DNA of 64,000 nucleotides from Nitrospira sp. CG24C (GCA_002869885.2 NEWR02000009.1:136170-200169), one strand, 5' to 3'. Shown: positions 1 through 8,240, counted from the stretch's first letter. Numbers and translations: made by a program. The notes: a model not told the origin generated them from the sequence alone.

Positions 1-273
1 AGTCGCCACCCGTTGATGGTAGCGTGGCACAAGGTAGACGATCATACCCACAAGGGCGGCAGCGGCAACGAGCCGAGTGACGAGAATAATGTAGGTGCCG
101 CTAATGGGCATCCCATTCATATCCGGCGCGTCCCAAAACTCCTCGACCACTTCAAATCCGTGGAAAAAGCCAAAGGTGGTTCCAATAGAATAGTTCGCTC
201 CGAACCAAGCCGCGAGCCCCGCCGGAACTGCGATGGCCCATCGAATTATCGTCACTGCCAGTTTATTGTTCAT
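1..273 (-). CDS. Membrane protein of unknown function (3' part outside window)
   Basis: Read on the minus strand from an ATG at 273; 91 codons are open to the window edge, so the C-terminus is missing. Two hydrophobic stretches (about residues 5-25 and 60-82) predict an inner-membrane protein with a 35-residue acidic loop between them. An in-frame stop lies six codons upstream of the ATG, which fixes the start, although no clear ribosome binding site precedes it. I do not recognise the family. The coding reading is supported by the clean open frame and the membrane-protein composition, not by a known motif. Confidence 0.6.
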   Translation of the reverse strand, partial: MNNKLAVTIIRWAIAVPAGLAAWFGANYSIGTTFGFFHGFEVVEEFWDAPDMNGMPISGTYIILVTRLVAAAALVGMIVYLVPRYHQRVAT

Positions 274-404
274 AGGTTCACGCGGCCATTAGAATGATCC
301 ATTAGCTCTTGTCACGGAGGCGACTCTGACGTGAGTTCGCCAAGCCCCTATCATATAGCTTGTGCAAACTCGGAACGCAATCAGAACTATGGGCCTCGAC
401 TATT

Positions 405-439
405 GGGGACTGGCGCCCTTCTTTTTGGCGCCTGTCCCC
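405..439. repeat. Hairpin with 13-bp arms, REP-like
   Basis: The arms at 405-417 (GGGGACTGGCGCC) and 427-439 (GGCGCCTGTCCCC) are complementary at 12 of 13 positions around a 9-base T-rich loop. It lies alone in the 274-822 non-coding stretch. The GGGGAC/GTCCCC-ended shape recalls REP-type hairpins mobilised by TnpA-REP transposases in other bacteria, but no such transposase is in the window. It could also be a terminator. Confidence 0.5.
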
Positions 440-477
440 GTCTGACAGACAATCCCCTGAGCTCTGCAGGCTGGTAT

Positions 478-592
478 CGCGACGTGGCTCAGCGATTTCG
501 CGACGAATCGTCATGAATAATATGGGCCAGGAACAGCGATTCAATCAAATTAGCCCAGGTGCTTTCTCTCAGGGAAACGGGTATTCTTTGGC
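478..592. repeat. Left copy of segments duplicated on the far side of the Fic gene
   Basis: Two blocks here recur downstream of the Fic gene. Bases 481-522 match 2121-2162 with about two differences (shared core GGCTCAGCGATTTCGCGACG followed by TCATGAATAAT). Bases 558-592 match 2361-2395 with three differences (shared core GGGAAACGGGTATTCTT). The rest of 274-822 shows no gene I can support, only the hairpin at 405-439. Confidence 0.7.
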
Positions 593-822
593 ATAACCGT
601 TGAATGGATATCGAGCCTGCTGAAGATGGCAACGGGAGCAAGCAGAGGAGTCTTCGATCTCTGGATGAATGTATGCTTCTGAGGCCCGATCTCATGTTCT
701 TCTTCTGCTCCAAGGTCCGCTGAAATCCCAATGTCGCTTCACCCTGACTTTCCGACCTCGCCGTACGCGCCAAACGGTTTCGCCACACTGGCGGCAAGTT
801 TCACGGAGTACAAGAACCAGCC

Positions 823-1884
823 ATGATGACCTTCCGCAATCATCGTCTGCGCGATTTCGCCGTGCCGATGGGCACCAATTGGCTGCTCAACGACCTTGCC
901 GAAGCCAAGGGCAAGCAGGAACTGTACACCCGGCAATCGCCGCAAGTGCTGAAGGCCCTGCGCGAAATGGCCATGGTCCAAAGCGTCGAATCGTCCAATC
1001 GCATCGAAGGCGTCACCGTCGCGCCAGACCGGCTGCGCCCGCTCGTCCTTGGCAACGCTCGCCCCAAAGACCGGTCCGAGCAAGACATCATGGGGTATCG
1101 CCGAGCCTTGCATCTCATCCACACCGAAGTGGAGACATTGCCCATCACTCCCGACCTGCTGCGCCGCCTGCATCGGCTCTGTCAGGAAGGCAGCGGCGAT
1201 GCCGGTCAGTTCAAGAAAGTGGACAACGAAGTCATCGAACTGCTGCCAGACGCCGCGCCCATCATACGTTTCAAGTGTGTTCCCGCCAAAGCCACGCCCG
1301 CCGCCGTAGACGAACTCTGCCTCGTCTATCGCCACGCCATCGACCAGGACCATATCCCGCCGCTCGTGGCCATCGGGGCGCTCGTGCTCGATTTCCTTTG
1401 CATCCACCCGTTCCGTGACGGCAATGGCCGCGTCTCCCGCCTGCTCACGCTGCTGGCACTCTACCAGCACGGCTATGAAGTAGGCCGGTACATCAGCCTG
1501 GAGAGGCTCATCGAAGAAGGAAAAGACGACTACTACCACGTCCTCCAGCAAAGCTCTCAGCGCTGGCACGAGGGCAAACATGACCTCCTGCCCTGGCTCA
1601 ATCATTTTTTGGCCATTGCCCGCCGCGCCTATGGTGAATTCGAGAGGCGCGCCGGAGAGGTCAAAGCCCCGCGCGGGGCAAAGGCTGGGATCGTACTCGC
1701 GGCAATCCGCCGGCAATCAAGCGAGTTCCGTCTCATTGACATCGAGCAGGCCTGTCCCGGCGTAGGCCGGGAATGGATTCGCTCCCTACTCACCGAGTTG
1801 AAAGCGGAAGGCGAAGCGGATTGCCGGGGCAAAGGTCCGGCAGCCCGCTGGCGTTATCTGGGGAGTAAGGGTAGTAACTCGTGA
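823..1884 (+). CDS. Fic family protein (predicted AMP transferase)
   Basis: A 353-residue protein with the Fic signature HPFRDGNGR at residues 195-203, the site where Fic enzymes transfer AMP from ATP to a hydroxyl of a target protein. An inhibitory motif of the (S/T)xxxE(G/N) type, SNRIEG at 58-63, lies N-terminal to the Fic core, as in self-inhibited class II Fic proteins. The last ~90 residues look like a winged-helix DNA-binding domain (about 280-345), typical of stand-alone Fic regulators. Start is the ATG at 823, with a second ATG directly after; a GGAG lies about 15 bases upstream. No antitoxin gene is adjacent. It is bracketed by duplicated sequence, suggesting acquired DNA. Target unknown. 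Confidence 0.9.
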   Translation: MMTFRNHRLRDFAVPMGTNWLLNDLAEAKGKQELYTRQSPQVLKALREMAMVQSVESSNRIEGVTVAPDRLRPLVLGNARPKDRSEQDIMGYRRALHLIHTEVETLPITPDLLRRLHRLCQEGSGDAGQFKKVDNEVIELLPDAAPIIRFKCVPAKATPAAVDELCLVYRHAIDQDHIPPLVAIGALVLDFLCIHPFRDGNGRVSRLLTLLALYQHGYEVGRYISLERLIEEGKDDYYHVLQQSSQRWHEGKHDLLPWLNHFLAIARRAYGEFERRAGEVKAPRGAKAGIVLAAIRRQSSEFRLIDIEQACPGVGREWIRSLLTELKAEGEADCRGKGPAARWRYLGSKGSNS

Positions 1885-1909
1885 GTAAGGGTAGTAATAA
1901 GGGTAGTAA
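1863..1909. repeat. Three tandem copies of TAAGGGTAGTAA
   Basis: The unit GAGTAAGGGTAGTAA occurs at 1863-1877 and 1883-1897, and TAAGGGTAGTAA again at 1898-1909. The array crosses the Fic stop codon at 1882-1884, so a change of copy number would alter the C-terminal residues or stop position. Confidence 0.75.
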
Positions 1910-1955
1910 CATGAGAGGACTCTTTCCCCGAAACGTTTCACGTCTCACGAATCGT

Positions 1956-1974
1956 GGACGGACTTTTTGAGCAT
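1956..1974. repeat. Remnant end of the TGCTSAAAAAG palindromic element
   Basis: GGACGGACTTTTTGAGCAT here is the reverse complement of the left end of the complete element at 18107-18231 (same bases at 18109-18127). It abuts the inverted-repeat element beginning at 1975, so one repeat seems to have landed in another. Confidence 0.6.
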
Positions 1975-2170
1975 CTAGCCCGCATTATTCATGAGCGCTT
2001 CTGCTGCAATCGCCGATCCGCTGTTGCAACGAGCCTGCGGCCTGCGGGCTCGCCCCTCGAACCCTCAACGTACTGCACGAGTACGCCTCGGGTCCTCACG
2101 GCTCCGCGCGCAGGTCTCACGACGCGGCTCAGCGATTTCGCGACGAACCGTCATGAATAATGCGGGCTAG
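1975..2170. mobile_element. 196-bp MITE-like element with perfect 20-bp terminal inverted repeats
   Basis: The ends are exact inverted repeats: CTAGCCCGCATTATTCATGA at 1975-1994 and its reverse complement at 2151-2170. The interior is GC-rich and encodes nothing I recognise. A degraded right end of the same kind appears at 511-530, and a related end (gagtaatgtgggctag) lies at 14111-14126 just before the NADH dehydrogenase gene. Small size, perfect ends and absence of a transposase fit a miniature inverted-repeat element moved in trans. No clear target-site duplication was found. Confidence 0.6.
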
Positions 2171-2258
2171 AGACGATTCAGGTCCCAACACCATACGAAA
2201 TATGCCACCGTGCGTTCTGTATAAACCGAGTTTTCCCGCAGGCTGTTAGATCTATCTG

Positions 2259-2300
2259 GCTCCCTTGTTCGATAAGCCTGAGACCAGATAGACCAACCCA
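2259..2300. repeat. Stem-loop with TCTATCTGG/CCAGATAGA arms
   Basis: A hairpin formed by tctatctgg near 2259 and ccagataga near 2284. Its word usage (CCAGATAGACCA, AACCAG) is like the larger GGTTGAACC hairpins at 7083, 9528 and 15588, but the conserved loop is missing, so it is a doubtful relative. The remainder of 1910-2419 holds only the repeats listed separately and the duplicated block at 2361-2395; I see no gene there. Confidence 0.4.
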
Positions 2301-2419
2301 ACCAGTTGCGCTCTCACTCTGTACGCTTCACCATTCACGTCTCACATCCCCCAAAGTCGGGGTGCTTTCTCGCGGGGAAACGGGTATTCTTCGGCGGCAA
2401 ACTGGACTTCCTTGTTGAT

Positions 2420-5400
2420 ATGCCGACACTAAATTGGATTGGGAAAGAGGCAGTGGTGAATCATCACCACCAGGTGCCGTTTCACTTGCTGAAAGACGTG
2501 CCTGATTTGGCATGTGGCGAGCCCGGCGACGGGAATCTCATCGTGCAGGGCGACAACCTCGTCGCGCTCAAGGCGCTGCTCCCGTATTACGCGGGGCAGG
2601 TCAAGTGCATCTACATCGATCCACCGTATAACACGGGCAACGAGGGCTGGGTTTACAACGACAATGTGAACAGCCCGGTCATCCGTGAGTGGCTAGGCAA
2701 AGTTGTGGGCAAGGAAGGCGAGACGCTCGATCGGCATGATCGCTGGTTGTGCATGATGTATCCGAGGCTGGTGTCGCTTCGGCGGTTTCTCCGCGCGGAT
2801 GGGGTAATCTTGGTGAGCATTGATGACAATGCCTTGACCAACCTACTTCACGTCCTAGAGGAAATCTTCGGGGCCGTAAACCATCTTGGAACTTTGGTCT
2901 GGGAAAAAGGTAAGAAAGGAGACTCCAAGTTTTTTTCAGAGAATCATGAGTATATCGTGGTTTTCGCACTAAACAAGTCCCTGCTCATCGAAAGAAAGAT
3001 CAAATGGCAAAAACGTAAGGAAGGTGTGGATCGGGTGTTGGAACGTTACCAGTCCTTTCGCGCAGACCTCGACGAAAACCACACCGAAATCCGAGTGGCG
3101 ATGATGAAGTGGTATCGCTTACTTAAGAAAGATGATCCTGCCAAGGCGCACAAGCACTATAATTGGTCGGATGCGAAAGGGTTATACTTTGCGGCAGACT
3201 TTGCCGGGCCGGATGATGGACGGGAGAATCGTCCGCGTTATGACATACCTCATCCTGTCACAGGTAAATGCTGCAAAAAGCCATCAACTGGTTGGAGGTG
3301 GGATGAGGAAACTACCAAGGTTGCACTAGCAGAGTATCCACCGCGCATTCATTTTGGACCAGACGAAACAACTATTCCATGCAGGAAGACATATCTTTTC
3401 GAGGTATCCCAAGAACCTTTTCCGACCGTTTTCTACAAGGACGGACGAGCAGCAACTTTGCTTGTTGAGGAAATCCTCGGCAAAGGTGCTTTTGCTTTCC
3501 CAAAAGATGTGAGTGTCCTGAGTGATCTCATCGGGATGATCTCCAAGCCAGGAGATGTGGTTCTAGACTCTTTCGCAGGATCTGGTTCAACCGCCCATGC
3601 TCTTTTAGAACTCAACTGCAGTACTCCTCAAAGCGAACCGCGTCGTTTCATACTGGTTCAACAGCCGTACGAAACTGAAGAACAGCGGCTCAACAACGAA
3701 AACATCTGCAGAGATAAGACTGTGACCGAGGGGCAGCAGACGAGCGAGTATGTCCGGCCTATTCTCTTGATCCAGGCTGAACGTGTCGATGCCTGTGAGC
3801 CGCTACGCGACCGGCTGGTGCGGGAGTTCGGTCTCTCGAAGGACGAGGTAAAAATCTCCGTCGGCAAGCTCGATGAGTTGAAAAATGTGAAGGACATCGC
3901 GTCGCCGAAGTGCCTGGTGCGCGTGATTATCACGGTGGAAAAGCTGCGGGAGGGGTGGGATTGCCCATTTGCCTATGTGTTATGCAGCCTCAAGGAGACA
4001 CGTTCGGTTACGGCCATCGAGCAGATTGTCGGACGCATTCTCCGGCTGCCGCTCGCCCAAGCGAAGCGGCATCTCGATCTCAACTGCGCCTATGCCTTTT
4101 CGGTATCGGATTCGATCACGGACGTACTAGCGGAATTGCGTGAGGCGCTGGAGCATAACGGCTTCACGGCAGCGGAGGCCGAGCGGATCATCATTCCAGT
4201 GCCGCAAGGAACCTTTCCGCTCGGTGTGCAGCCACAGACCGTGAAACTTACACCGGCCGAAATTGACGCGACGGTGGCCCCCATCCAGGTATTGGCCCTT
4301 GCCGGCAAGGTGCGAATTGATACCGCAACAGGCGAGATCACCATTGTAGTCCCGCTCGATGATGCCGACACCGAGAAGCTGAAGAGTTGCGTAAAGACTC
4401 CCGAAGCCAAGATTCAGGTGGAGGAAGCCGTCACGCTTGTGCGAGAGGCGGAGAAGGCATTCGGCGGAAGTGGGGCTACACGCGTCCCCTCGCCGTACGA
4501 ACGTCAACTGGATTTTCTTGTACCACTGATCTGTGTCTTTGAAAATGGAACGTTGTACGAGTTCGAGAGCACGTTTCTGATCGAACATCCCTGGAAACTC
4601 AGCGAAAAGGATGCCTCGCTGCCATCAGGGTACAACCCTCTCGTCCGTCCGGTCGGTTATGCTGGTGTGGTGGATGTCGGCGCGAAGGGAGATGTGCAGA
4701 CGATCGTCATCAAGGATCCTTCAGAAGTAGATTTTATCGGGACGTTGCATCAGCAGACGCTCCAGCTCGGGGGTACGTACGATTGGTCGATCGATAGTCT
4801 TATTGCCTGGTTGGATCGAGAGATTGATCATCCGGACATTCCAGCCGGTGAGTCGGCGGAGTTTCTGAGAAAAGTTATCCGAGGCCTCATGGCGAAGCTG
4901 GGCATGACGGATGTCAGCACCGTGGCGCTCGATCGTTTTCGGCTCCGTGACGAGATTGCAGCTCGTATCCAGGATCATCGAGAGAGCGAGCGCAAGGCAT
5001 CGTTTCAGTTGTTGCTTCTGCCGGCCTCGCCGCTGACTGTTGACGAAGGGCGCTCGATCAACTTCAAGACGATGGGCTATGAACCGAGCCGTGTCTATGA
5101 AGGGGGCTTTCAGTTTCAAAAGCACTATTTTGGGCCAAAACCGGGAGAACTATCCGAAAAGACGGCCGATGGTCAGGCCACGGAAGAGTTTCGTTGCGCG
5201 CAGTTCCTCGATGGTTTGCTGCAAGTGCAGTTCTGGGTTCGGAACCTTCCTCGCAAGCCCACGTCATTCCGGCTGCAAACCTCAACAGACTGGTTTTATC
5301 CAGACTTCCTTTGCCAACTTGCTGATGGGCGAGTGCTTGCGGTCGAATACAAAGGGAAACATCTGTACGACGCTGTGGACGCTGAAGAAAAGCGGGCAGT

Positions 5401-5500
5401 TGGTCAAGTCTGGGCCTCCCGAAGCGGCGGACGGTGCCTATTTGTGATGCCAACCGACGGGGACTTTTCTGTTATTAATAAAGCAGTAGCTTCTGCATAG
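2420..5500 (+). CDS. Chimeric type III-like restriction-modification protein: Mod N-terminus fused to Res C-terminus
   Basis: Residues 1-435 match an adenine-specific type III Mod methyltransferase: the catalytic DPPYNTG at 67-73 and the S-adenosylmethionine-binding FAGSGS at 385-390 (beta-class order). At about residue 435 (near base 3722) the sequence switches, without a stop, to the back half of the partner Res protein: helicase motif V (EKLREGWDCP, ~507-516), motif VI (QIVGRILR, 535-542) and a C-terminal PD-(D/E)xK nuclease with D962, E976 and K978. The first half of Res, with Walker A and DExH motifs, is absent, so translocation should be lost. I chose the ATG at 2420 because MPTLNWIGKEAV is the usual Mod N-terminus; upstream in-frame codons run through a duplicated repeat. 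Expected state is two genes; this appears to be an in-frame deletion fusion. Confidence 0.85.
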   Translation: MPTLNWIGKEAVVNHHHQVPFHLLKDVPDLACGEPGDGNLIVQGDNLVALKALLPYYAGQVKCIYIDPPYNTGNEGWVYNDNVNSPVIREWLGKVVGKEGETLDRHDRWLCMMYPRLVSLRRFLRADGVILVSIDDNALTNLLHVLEEIFGAVNHLGTLVWEKGKKGDSKFFSENHEYIVVFALNKSLLIERKIKWQKRKEGVDRVLERYQSFRADLDENHTEIRVAMMKWYRLLKKDDPAKAHKHYNWSDAKGLYFAADFAGPDDGRENRPRYDIPHPVTGKCCKKPSTGWRWDEETTKVALAEYPPRIHFGPDETTIPCRKTYLFEVSQEPFPTVFYKDGRAATLLVEEILGKGAFAFPKDVSVLSDLIGMISKPGDVVLDSFAGSGSTAHALLELNCSTPQSEPRRFILVQQPYETEEQRLNNENICRDKTVTEGQQTSEYVRPILLIQAERVDACEPLRDRLVREFGLSKDEVKISVGKLDELKNVKDIASPKCLVRVIITVEKLREGWDCPFAYVLCSLKETRSVTAIEQIVGRILRLPLAQAKRHLDLNCAYAFSVSDSITDVLAELREALEHNGFTAAEAERIIIPVPQGTFPLGVQPQTVKLTPAEIDATVAPIQVLALAGKVRIDTATGEITIVVPLDDADTEKLKSCVKTPEAKIQVEEAVTLVREAEKAFGGSGATRVPSPYERQLDFLVPLICVFENGTLYEFESTFLIEHPWKLSEKDASLPSGYNPLVRPVGYAGVVDVGAKGDVQTIVIKDPSEVDFIGTLHQQTLQLGGTYDWSIDSLIAWLDREIDHPDIPAGESAEFLRKVIRGLMAKLGMTDVSTVALDRFRLRDEIAARIQDHRESERKASFQLLLLPASPLTVDEGRSINFKTMGYEPSRVYEGGFQFQKHYFGPKPGELSEKTADGQATEEFRCAQFLDGLLQVQFWVRNLPRKPTSFRLQTSTDWFYPDFLCQLADGRVLAVEYKGKHLYDAVDAEEKRAVGQVWASRSGGRCLFVMPTDGDFSVINKAVASA

Positions 5501-5600
5501 GGTCCACCAAGTTGGTCGGGAGCCTTTTCTCGCCGGAGTGTCCCCTGCTCCTTCCCTATCCAAGAACCAACCGGATTTCATCCCAGATTGAAAGGGACAC

Positions 5601-7064
5601 ATGAAAAGCCATCGTACAGATCTTAAGAATATCGCTCGCCGCGCCATGGTCGAACGAGGCCTCTTGCCGGATTTTTCTGCCGCGGCGATGGCCGAGCTGG
5701 CCCGTGTGCAGACGGCTGCTACTGACGCGCACTCGGACATGCGTGACCTAACCGGTCTGCTCTGGGCGTCGATCGACAACGACGATTCCCGAGACCTCGA
5801 CCAACTCACCGTGGCCGAACCACATGCTGATCGGTCTGTCACAATCCTGGTCGCGATTGCCGACGTGGATGAGCTGGTCATAAAGGAATCAGCCCTGGAT
5901 GCTCATGCCAAGCACAATACGACGTCGGTCTATACGGCAGGCGGCATGTTTCCTATGTTGCCGGAAAAGCTGTCGACCGATCTGACATCACTCGGCGAAG
6001 GGCAAGTCCGCTTCGCAATCGTGGTGGAGATGGTGATTGCGGAGGATGGGGCGGTCCTCAGTTCGACTCTCTTTCGGGCGCTTGTCCATAACTACGCGAA
6101 GCTGGCCTACAACAGCGTCGCCGCCTGGCTCGCAGGGGAGGCGCCTGCACCTGAGCGGCTCGAAGCTGTCTCCGGTCTTGATGCACAACTTCGCCTCCAA
6201 GACCAGGTCGCGCAACGGCTCAAGGCACGACGCCACCAGCAGGGAGCTCTGAGTCTTGAAACGATTGAGCCACGAGCCGTGTTTGATGGTGAGGCGCTGA
6301 CCGATCTCAGGGTCGAGCAGAAGAATCGCGCCAAGGAACTGATCGAGGATTTTATGATCGCAGCGAATCAGGCCACGGCGTCCTATCTGAATGGAAAGGG
6401 CATGCCCTCCTTCCGCCGCATCCTGCGCTCTCCTGAACGCTGGCAGCGGATTGTTGAGGTGGCCGCTCGCTGGGGCGAGCACTTACCCTCGGAGCCGGAC
6501 GCAGGTGCGCTCGAATCGTTCCTTGTCACGCGGCGGCAGGCCGACCCCCTCAGATTTCCCGATCTCTCCCTGGCCATCGTGAAGCTCATCGGCAGAGGCG
6601 AATATGTACTGGACCAGTCGAAGGATGGCTCTCCTGAACATTTCGGGCTTGCCGTGAAGGGGTACACCCATTCCACGGCTCCCAACCGACGCTTTCCCGA
6701 TCTCATCACCCAGCGGTTGATCAAAGCGGCGCTGGCCGGCGCACCAACTCCCTACCGTCCGGAAGAATTGAAGTATCTGGCCGGTCACTGCACCGAGAAA
6801 GAAGACGACGCGGAGAAAGTCGAGCGGCGGCTCCGTAAATCCGCTGCTGCGTTATTGCTCGAATCGCGGATTAGGCAGCGTTTCGACGCCATCGTAACGG
6901 GCGCGTCTGACAGAGGCACCTGGGTCCGGCTCCTTGAGCCACCGGTCGAAGGGAGATTGGTGACGGGCGAGCGTGGCCTCGACGTCGGAGACAAGGTGCA
7001 AGTAGAGCTTATAAGCACGGACGTCGAACGAGGGTACATCGACTTCGTCAGAGTCGGATTGTGA
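5601..7064 (+). CDS. RNB-domain (RNase II/R superfamily) 3'-5' exoribonuclease, short form
   Basis: A 487-residue protein spanning an RNB catalytic domain (about 45-390) and a C-terminal S1-like domain (about 420-485). The RNB active-site stretch is SIDNDDSRDLDQL at 57-69; D59, D65 and D67 align with three of the four catalytic aspartates, but the fourth is glutamine (Q68). The conserved YTHSTAPNRRFPDL motif lies near 354. The two N-terminal cold-shock domains of RNase R are absent, so it is much shorter than RNase R or RNase II. An AAAGGGA precedes the ATG at good spacing. It probably degrades RNA from the 3' end; activity with Q68 is uncertain. Confidence 0.85.
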   Translation: MKSHRTDLKNIARRAMVERGLLPDFSAAAMAELARVQTAATDAHSDMRDLTGLLWASIDNDDSRDLDQLTVAEPHADRSVTILVAIADVDELVIKESALDAHAKHNTTSVYTAGGMFPMLPEKLSTDLTSLGEGQVRFAIVVEMVIAEDGAVLSSTLFRALVHNYAKLAYNSVAAWLAGEAPAPERLEAVSGLDAQLRLQDQVAQRLKARRHQQGALSLETIEPRAVFDGEALTDLRVEQKNRAKELIEDFMIAANQATASYLNGKGMPSFRRILRSPERWQRIVEVAARWGEHLPSEPDAGALESFLVTRRQADPLRFPDLSLAIVKLIGRGEYVLDQSKDGSPEHFGLAVKGYTHSTAPNRRFPDLITQRLIKAALAGAPTPYRPEELKYLAGHCTEKEDDAEKVERRLRKSAAALLLESRIRQRFDAIVTGASDRGTWVRLLEPPVEGRLVTGERGLDVGDKVQVELISTDVERGYIDFVRVGL

Positions 7065-7082
7065 GGGAGGCGCCGGCCTCTG

Positions 7083-7171
7083 GTCTCTCTGGTTCATCTG
7101 GTCTGTTTGGTTTGTCTCGTCTCGTCTATTTGGTTGAACCAGACTAACCGGATAGACCAGACAAACCAGCC
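7083..7171. repeat. GGTTGAACC-loop hairpin repeat, copy 1
   Basis: A long imperfect palindrome centred on GGTTgaaccagactAACC (7132-7149). The arms are built from GTTTGTCT, CTATTTGGTT and their complements, with one 5-base slip. It sits between the convergent RNB gene (ends 7064) and GTPase gene (ends 7191), where it could end transcription from both sides. Copies with the same 10-base loop lie near 9528 and 15588. Confidence 0.7.
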
Positions 7172-7190
7172 AGTATTCCCGCTGTTGCCA

Positions 7191-8051
7191 TCAGCTTCGT
7201 TCTTCCGTCTGCGTCTCTGGCGACTCCAAGCTGGTGCGGCCGAGCGTGCCGTTGCGGTAGTCAGACAAGAGAATCCTCGCTGCTTTGTCTCGATCTATTC
7301 CGCCGCCGCTTCTGGGCAATAGGCAGCCACGCTTTTTGCCGATGGCGTCGATCACGCCTGTACTCGTTAGTCCTTCCACAGCAAAACTGTAGCGAGCCGT
7401 GAGCCTGGCTGGATAGCGCGCAAGCAGGATGGTGGCGAGAAACTCGGCGACCGCTTCGTCATCCACGACCTTGTGGCCTATCGCGTTGACCGTGGCGAGC
7501 AGGAGGCCCACGTGAGGATCTTTGATGGTCCCCCACAATAGTCCTGGTGAGTCGGTGATGGCCATGTGGTCGTTCAGTTTGTGACGCTGCTGGACTTTGG
7601 TCACGGCTGGTTCGTCGCCCACACGAGCGATGCGACGCTTGAGGAGCATGTTCATCAGGGTTGATTTGCCGACGTTGGGGATTCCCATGATCAGCATGCG
7701 CAGCGGCTTCGCGCTGCTGTTGCGATGCGGAGCGAGCGGCTGACAGAGCTGGGGGATCTTGGCGGCATCGCCCGCATGATGACAAGAAAGGGCGACAGCG
7801 CTGACGCCCGGTTGTCGGTTATACAGGTCGAGCCAAGCTTGTGTGACGGTGGGATCGGCGAGATCGGCCTTGTTGAGGACTTTCAGGCTAGGGCGCTGGC
7901 GAGCCAGGCGCAGTTCCTCGATCAGCGGATTGCAGCTGGCCTTCGGTATGCGCGCATCCAGCACCTCGACGACGACATCGATCACTTCCATTGTCTTGGC
8001 GGCTTCTTTGCGCGCCGTATTCATGTGACCAGGGAACCACTGGATGGACAT
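7191..8051 (-). CDS. Circularly permuted GTPase, YlqF/RbgA-YawG type
   Basis: A 286-residue protein in which the GTPase motifs occur in permuted order: G4 NKAD at 60-63 comes before G1 GIPNVGKST at 123-131 and G3 DSPG at 167-170. The N-terminus IQWFPGHM is the signature of the YlqF (RbgA) family, which helps assemble the large ribosomal subunit. The ATG at 8051 was chosen because IQWFPGHM begins directly after it and TTGGAAAG lies upstream; an upstream extension in the same frame runs through repeat DNA and is not protein-like. It is convergent with the RNB ribonuclease gene, the hairpin repeat lying between them. Confidence 0.9.
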   Translation of the reverse strand: MSIQWFPGHMNTARKEAAKTMEVIDVVVEVLDARIPKASCNPLIEELRLARQRPSLKVLNKADLADPTVTQAWLDLYNRQPGVSAVALSCHHAGDAAKIPQLCQPLAPHRNSSAKPLRMLIMGIPNVGKSTLMNMLLKRRIARVGDEPAVTKVQQRHKLNDHMAITDSPGLLWGTIKDPHVGLLLATVNAIGHKVVDDEAVAEFLATILLARYPARLTARYSFAVEGLTSTGVIDAIGKKRGCLLPRSGGGIDRDKAARILLSDYRNGTLGRTSLESPETQTEERS

Positions 8052-8091
8052 GAGGGGAAAGACTTTCCAATAATAATGACTGTACTTTATC

Positions 8092-8240
8092 AGGATGCTG
8101 AAAAGGCCGCCAGGACCACAGGGCGTGGCGCGTGAAGCGCGTGACTCGCGAGAAAGGCGCGATCCGAGGTTCGAAGTTCTGGGTTCGACGTTCAGAAAAC
8201 TTCGAACTTCAGATCTCGAACCCTCGCGTCTCGTCCGTCC
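8092..8240. repeat. Repeat tract: truncated TGCTGAAAA end plus GTTCGAAGTT palindrome
   Basis: GGATGCTGAAAAGGCCGCCAG near 8093-8113 matches one end of the element at 18107-18231. It is followed by a palindrome with arms GTTCGAAGTT (8169-8178) and AACTTCGAAC (8198-8207), and by further GCGTGACTCGCGAGA-type inverted words. The tract fills the gap between the membrane-protein gene (ends 8338) and the GTPase start (8051), probably forming structure in the GTPase leader. Confidence 0.6.

Noticed and set aside
739..1716. Long minus-strand open frame opposite the Fic gene
   Set aside because: It is an antisense shadow of a GC-rich gene; the plus frame carries the Fic motif and the minus frame has no family signal.
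2306..2419. Upstream extension of the Mod-Res protein
   Set aside because: The extra 38 codons come from duplicated non-coding sequence, while the Mod family starts at MPTLNW.
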